NCBI GenBank assembly: GCA_937925645.1
Contig: CALAMB010000423.1
Coordinates: 1 to 9,285, forward strand
DNA length: 9,285 bases
Source: an uncultured Acidobacteriota bacterium
GTDB taxonomy: Bacteria; Acidobacteriota; JAAYUB01
Reading direction: 5' to 3'
Of the stretch, positions 1-6,300 are shown in pieces. The translations under genes were made by a program, and so were the position numbers. Each line of letters starts with the position of its first letter. Within the stretch, counting starts at the first letter, position 1. The notes below the pieces were generated by a model. That model saw nothing but the letters and a program-made list of their open reading frames with translations. It ran no database searches and was not told the DNA's origin.

Positions 1-360
1 GTCGCCCAGGATTCCGTCTCCTGGGCCAACGCCCCGGTGACGGCGGGCAACTGGAACCAGGCCAGCGGCACCCAGCCGGCGGCCGACTTCACCTTCACCG
101 CCGGCGAGCCGGTGCGCCTCACCTCCCTGGAGACCCGCCACAGCGGTTCTCCGGCCCAGATCACCCTCTCGCTCCTGGATGCCGCGGGAACCGTTCTCGA
201 CGCTTGGGAAGCAACCCGCGAGGGCGACACCTGGAAGGTCCAGGTGGATCGGGAGCTCGCCCCCGGCACCTACCGGGTGAGCGCCTCCGACCCGGCCTCC
301 TGGTACAGGTCCCAGACCACCGGCCAGGGCGTGGCCCGGGTGGTCTACACCCCCACCCGC
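1..360 (+). other. Beta-sandwich-like module upstream of the repeat array (partial domain)
   Basis: Residues 1-120 do not follow the CARDB pattern. They show alternating hydrophobic strands (ADFTFTAGEPVRLTSLE, ITLSLLDAAGTVLDAW) followed by LAPGTYRVSASDPASW and a Gly-containing tail (TTGQGVARVVY). The combination of PGTY-V--SDP--W with a following G-G---V resembles small beta-sandwich modules found in bacterial surface proteins, broadly like pre-peptidase C-terminal type domains. I recall the motif but cannot name a family with certainty. Its N-terminal edge may lie before base 1. It joins the first CARDB repeat directly through the short linker YTPTRVDL. A jelly-roll carbohydrate-binding domain is an alternative reading. 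Confidence 0.45.
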
Positions 361-3300
361 GTGGATCTGGCCCTTCAGGGAAGCCGCATCACCGTCGCCT
401 GGACCACGGTCAACACCGGCCAGCGCAGCTACGAAAGCTACCTGTACGAAGGGCTCTACCTCTCGGCTGATCCGGTCTGGGACCCCTACGAAGACCTCTC
501 CCTGGGCAGCTTTTCGTTTTCCTACAGCGCCCAGGCCCCCTTCGCCCCGGGCGACAGCGCCGTGCGCCAGCAGACGGTGAAGATTCCCGGGGCCCCCGCC
601 GGCCCCCAGTACCTTTTGGTGGTGGCCGACGCGTCCCGTGCCTTTCTGGAAACTGACGAGACCAACAACGTCCAGGCGATCCCCATCACCCTGGCGGCCC
701 CGGACCTGGTCCTGACCGACGCCACGGCGCCTTCGGCGGCGGCCTGGGGCCAGACGATTCCGGTTTCCTGGACGGTCACCAACCAGGGGGACTATCCGGC
801 CTATGCCGAGTACTGGTACGACTACGTCTACATCTCCAGCAACGCGGTCTATGACGCCTACAGCGACACCCAGGCCGGATACGCCACCGTCCAGGATCCG
901 CTTCTTCCCCTGGCGCCCGGGGCCTCCTACACCATCAGCGCCAGCGTCAAGGTCCTGCCCGCCCAAGCCGGAGACCAGTACCTGATCTTCTACGCCTGCC
1001 AGGACGATTATTACCAGGGTGAGACCCTCAAGGAGAACAACATCGCGGCCCGTCCCCTGCGCGTCTCGCCGCCCCCCGACCTGGTGGTGACGGATTTCAG
1101 CGCGCCCGCGGCCGGATCCTCGGGAGGGGTCGTCGAGGTCGCCTGGACCGTGGTCAACCAGGGAGCCGGCCCGGCCGGCGCCTTGTGGCCCGACGCCATC
1201 CTGCTTTCCACCGACCGCAACTGGTCCTATTCCTCTCCGAATTACGATAACGCCTTTTTCTCACAAAACTATTTGGGTTTCTTCCTCGCGCCGGGGCAGA
1301 CGGCGCTGCTCTTCTCCGGCTATTACGGAAGGGTGGAAACGGGGCTGAACCTCAACCAGAGTTCCTCCGGGCCCGGTGCGACCCTGGAGGCCTGGGTCCT
1401 GCCCACCGAGGCGGCCCCGTCCGGGACCCCGCGCTACGTGGTGAGCACCTCCAGCAGCTACTCCGGGACGGAATGGTCCATCCTCCAGCAGGGCGCCACC
1501 TGGCACGTGTGCAACGGGATCGCCAGCGTCGACACCGGGATCGCGGTGGACGTGGGCCTCTGGCAGCACGTGGCGGCAGCCTTCACCCCGGGACTGGGGA
1601 TCACCTTTTATAAGAACGGCGTCGAATCCTTCACCAGCGCCGAAATCGGCTATTCCCTCAACGACCTGAACCTGATGATCGGCGCCAACCCGGGCTACGC
1701 CTACTACGGGTTCACGGGCTACATCGACGAGGTGCGGGCCTGGAGCCGGCCCCGGACGGGCCAGGAGCTCCGGGCGGCCAAGGACGGCCCCCTGAGCGGC
1801 ACCGAAGAGGGGCTGGCCGGGTACTGGAAGCTGGACGAGCCCAGCGGGACCGCCGCGGCGGACGCCTCGGCCGGCGGGCACCACGGAACCCTGGCCAGCA
1901 GCTACTCGGCCAATTACGGCCCCGCCTGGGTGACCGCCCCCGAGGCCGATACCTACCGGGTCAGCCGCCGCATCACCCTGCCCGCGAGCATCAGTCTGCC
2001 CAATCCCGAGACCCTGACCAGCACCTACCATCTGCTGGTCTACACCGATTACCAGTCTTACGGCGGCGCCGGCGCCCAGCCCGAATCCAACGACGCCAAC
2101 AACTATCCTTCCGCGGCCAACGGTTACGCGGGATCGGCGCCCATCACCATCGAAAACGCCGATCTGGAAATTCTGGCGCCTCCCGGGGTTCCGGCCAGCG
2201 CCTCGGCGGGCCAGGTCATCCAGGTCTCCTGGACCGTGACCAACGACCACAGCGGCACGGCCAATGCCTCCTACTGGTACGACTATCTGTACCTCTCGGA
2301 CGACGCCCTCTACGACAGCGGCGACCGCTACCTGGGATACGCCTACGTGGACAACAGCGGCGGTCTGGCCGGCGGCGGCGCCTACACCCGGACCCTGACC
2401 GTCACCATTCCCGCCGACGCGGTGGGGGTCAAGCACCTCATCTTCTGGACGGACCGTTACAACCACCAGGCCGAGGTGGACGACACCAACAACACCCGGG
2501 CCGTGGCCATCACCCTAAACGCGCCGGACCTGGTGGTCGCCTCGGCCAGCGCCCCGGACACCGCGGTGCTGGGTGAGACCATCAGCCTCGGCTGGACGGT
2601 CGCCAACAACGGCCAGTACCCCACCACCACCGACTGGTACGACCGGATCTACGTTTCCGCGGACACCCAGCTGGACGAAAACGACACCCTGATCGGACAG
2701 TTCTGGGCCGGCCCCTCGGCCGCCGCCCCCCTGGGCTCCGGGGAAAGCTACACCCTGCAAAGACCGATTTTCCTTCCCGAGACCCTCACCGGCGAGGTCT
2801 ACCTGCTCTTTGCGGTCGACGGCACCGGACGCCAGGGCGAGACCGACGAGACCAACAACCTTTACGCCCGGGCCATCACCCTGGAGGCCCCGGACCTGAC
2901 CATCGCCCCGGGAGCCCTGAGCGCCCCGTCCCAGGTGGTTCTGGGGGAAACGATCACCGTCACCTGGACCGTCATCAACTCGGGGAACCAGGCGGCCCTG
3001 GCCGACTGGGAGGATCGGGCCTATTTCTCCCTGGATCCGATCCTCGACCCGTCGGATCCGCTCCTGGGCGTCTTTTCGGCGGCGGCCGAATCCCCCCTGG
3101 CCGCCGGTGCAAGCTATACTCGCAGCGCCACCCTGACGATCCCCGCCGTGTGGGATGCCCCCGCGGGCTACCTCATCCTCAAGGCCGACGGCAACGGCCG
3201 CCAGGGCGAGACCGACGAGACCAACAACCTGGGCGTCGTGGAGCTGGCCGTCACCGCCCCGGATCTGAGCGCCGCGCGCCTCACCACCCCCGCGGCCGCG

Positions 3301-6300
3301 GTCTCGGCCCAGCTCTTGAGCCTCTCCTGGAAGGTCGACAACACGGGCAGCGCCCCGGCCCTGGGACAATGGAGCGACGCCGTCTATCTGTCGAGCGATC
3401 CGCTCCTGGACGACGGCGACACCCGGCTGGGGGTCTTTTCCGCCGCCGACCGGTCGCCCCTGGCACCCGGCGCCTTCTACACCACGGTCCAGACGGTGCG
3501 CCTGCCGGGCGTCAGCGCCGGCACCTACTACCTGCTCCTCTCGGTGGACGAGTACCGCACCCAGGGCGAAAGCCAGGAAACCAACAACGTTCTGGCCAGC
3601 GCCGCCCTCACGGTCACGGTCCCGGATCTGACGGTGTCCGCGGTGGCGGCTCCCGCCAAGGCCTCGCCCAACGCCACGATCCACCTCTCGTGGACGGTGG
3701 CCAACCTCAGCGCCCAGGTGGCCGCCCCCGGGCTCTGGGCCGACCATGTCTATCTTTCGTCCGACCCCACCCTCAACGAAGGCCAGGACCTGCTGCTGGC
3801 CGTGGTGCCCCGGGAAGGGACCGGTCCCCTGGGGCCCGGATCGGCCTACACCCTGGCCCGGGACCTGACCCTGCCCGCGGTGGCCGCCGGCACCTGGTAC
3901 GTGATCGTCCTCACCGACGGCGGCCGGGTCCAGGGGGAAGGCAGCGAGGCCAACAATACGGGCGTTTCCGCCCCCGTGACGGTGGAAATTCCCGATCTGA
4001 CGGTGGTTTCGGTTCAGGCGCCGGCCCAAGCCGCGGTCCAGCAGACCGTTTCCTTGACCTGGCAGGTGCACAATATCGGGCCGGGATCGGCCAGCGGCAC
4101 CTGGCGGGATTCCGTCTACCTTTCCACCAACCCCACCTGGGAAAACGATGATCTGCTCGTGGCAACCTTCGACGTGGCCGACCAGTCGCCCCTGGCCGCC
4201 GGAGGCAGCTACACGGTGACCCGGCCAGTGACCCTGCCCAAGGGCGCCGAGGCCTTCGCCTACCTCATCGTGGTGGCCGACGGCGGCAACTTCCAGGGAG
4301 AGTCCGACGAGACCAACAACGCCGGCCCCGGGGCGGCCATCGCCATCCAGGAGCCCCCCGACCTGAGCCTGGCGGCGGTGAGCGCGCCTTCGGCCGCCGC
4401 CGTGGGCCAGCGCATCGAAGTGGCCTGGACCGTCACCAACATCGGGGCCAGCACGGCCTGGGCCGACTGGTACGATCGGGTGTATCTGAGCGACACCCAG
4501 ACCCTGGACGGCTCTGCCATCCTGCTGGTGGCGGACTGGATCTCCACCCAGACCCCCCTGGCGCCCCAGGCCTTCTATTCGGAAAGCCACGCGGTGTGGC
4601 TCCCGGGCCAGGGGGTGGGCGGCAAATACCTGATCTTCACCATCAACGCCGACGCGGCCCAGGGCGAAACCGACCTTGCCAACAACACGGTGGTGCGCCC
4701 CATCGAGATCAGCGACCCCGACCTTGCCGTGACGGCGGCCGTCCTGCCGGCCGCCGGAACCTGGGGCGAACGGGTCACCGTCTCCTGGACCGTGGCCAAC
4801 CAGGGAAGCGGGGCGGCCACCGCCGCCTGGGTCGACCGGCTCTACCTGTCGGCCGACGATAGCCTGGACCCCGAAGACATCCTGGTCGCCTTCCGCTATC
4901 AGGCGGACCTCGCCCCCCTGGCCGCCGGCGACGCCTACAGCGTCTCGCTGGACGTCACCCTCCCCGCGGGTCTCACCGGCCCCGGGCACTTCATCCTGGT
5001 CACCGACGCCACCGGGGTTCAAAGCGAGGCCGACGAGGCCAACAACCAATGGGTGAGCGCGGTGGTCTTCAACGCCGCCGACCTGGAGATCACGGGCACC
5101 AGCGCTCCGGCCAGCGCGGCCTGGGGCCAGCGCATCCCCCTGGACTGGACCGTGACCAACACCGGCACCGGCCCGGCCCGGGAGGGCTGGTGGGACATGG
5201 TCTTCCTGAGCGCCGACCCGGCCTATGATCCCGAGGACCTGGTCCTGGCCTCCTTTTACCGCAGCCCCGGCGATGTCCTGGCCGCCGGCGGCGCCTACGC
5301 GGTGAACCGTCCGGCCTCGGCGGTGAGCGCCATTCAGGCCTCCGCGGGCACCGGGACCCGCTACCTGATCTTCGCCGCCGATGTCTACAACCAGCAGCGC
5401 GAAACCGACAACGCCGACAACACCGTGGTGGTGGCCGTGCAGATCACGGCACCCAACCTGGCGGTGGAGATCACGGCGCCCGGGAGCGCCGCGGCGGGCC
5501 GGAACCTGACCCTGAGCTGGACGGTTTCCAACACCGGCGCGGGCCGGGCCACCACCGGCTGGTACGACGCCGTCTTTCTGTCCCGCGACACGGCCCTCGA
5601 CGCCGGCGACCGCCACTTGAAGACCGTGTGGCGTTCCGATCCTCTGGAAGCCGGGGCCGCCTATACCGTGGAGACCCAGGTGGCCATCCCCGGCGGCCTG
5701 AGCGGCGCCTGGCACCTCATCGTGGCCGCCGACTACTACGCCTACCAGCCCGAGTCCGAGCAGGACGACAATCTGGCGCTGGCCCCCATCGGCCTCAGCG
5801 CGCCGGACCTGAGCCTCACTGCGGGCGCCGTGGTCTCGGAGATCGGCAACGGCCAAACCCTCACCGTGACATGGACCGTCGCCAACCAGGGCACGGCGGC
5901 GACCGAGGGCCGCTGGCGCGAGCAGGCGGTCCTGTCCAAGGACGCCTTCCTGGGGAACTTCGACGACATCCCGGTGGGGACCCTCTCGTGGAGCGATCCC
6001 CTGGCGCCCGGCGCCTCCCTGGAGCGCTCGGCCGCCATCCAGATCCCCTGGGGCGTCACCGGCGACTACACCCTCCACATCCGCCTCGACGTCTACAACG
6101 AGGTGGCCGAAAGCGATGAGGGGAACAATCGTTTCGAGGCGCCGCTGACGCTGGTCTACGCCGATCCGCCGGCCGACCTGCGGGTGGATGCCGTCGACGG
6201 CCCGTCCCAGGCCCTCACCGGCCAGCCGCTGGAGATCGCCTGGCGCGTGACCAACCACGGCACCGCGCTGACCCCGACCGGGACCTGGTACGACCGGGTC

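Noticed and set aside
1798..1935. Second LamG domain starting at GLAGYWKLDEPSGT
   Set aside because: This motif often closes a single bacterial LamG unit after IDEVR. No second set of strands (EAWV, WHHVA, IDEVR) follows; CARDB resumes at once.
1303..1950. Mobile element or intein as the cause of the interruption in repeat 3
   Set aside because: The insert encodes a complete LamG domain in frame. No transposase, inverted repeats, target duplication, or intein Cys/Ser-HN splicing residues are visible.
3150..4151. Forward open frame of 333 codons in another frame, and similar ones at 5628-6119, 7782-8552 and 8549-9124
   Set aside because: They overlap the CARDB frame completely and have Arg/Gly/Pro/Ala/His- or Ser/Thr/Pro-rich compositions typical of out-of-frame translation of GC-rich DNA. 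No domain pattern is seen.
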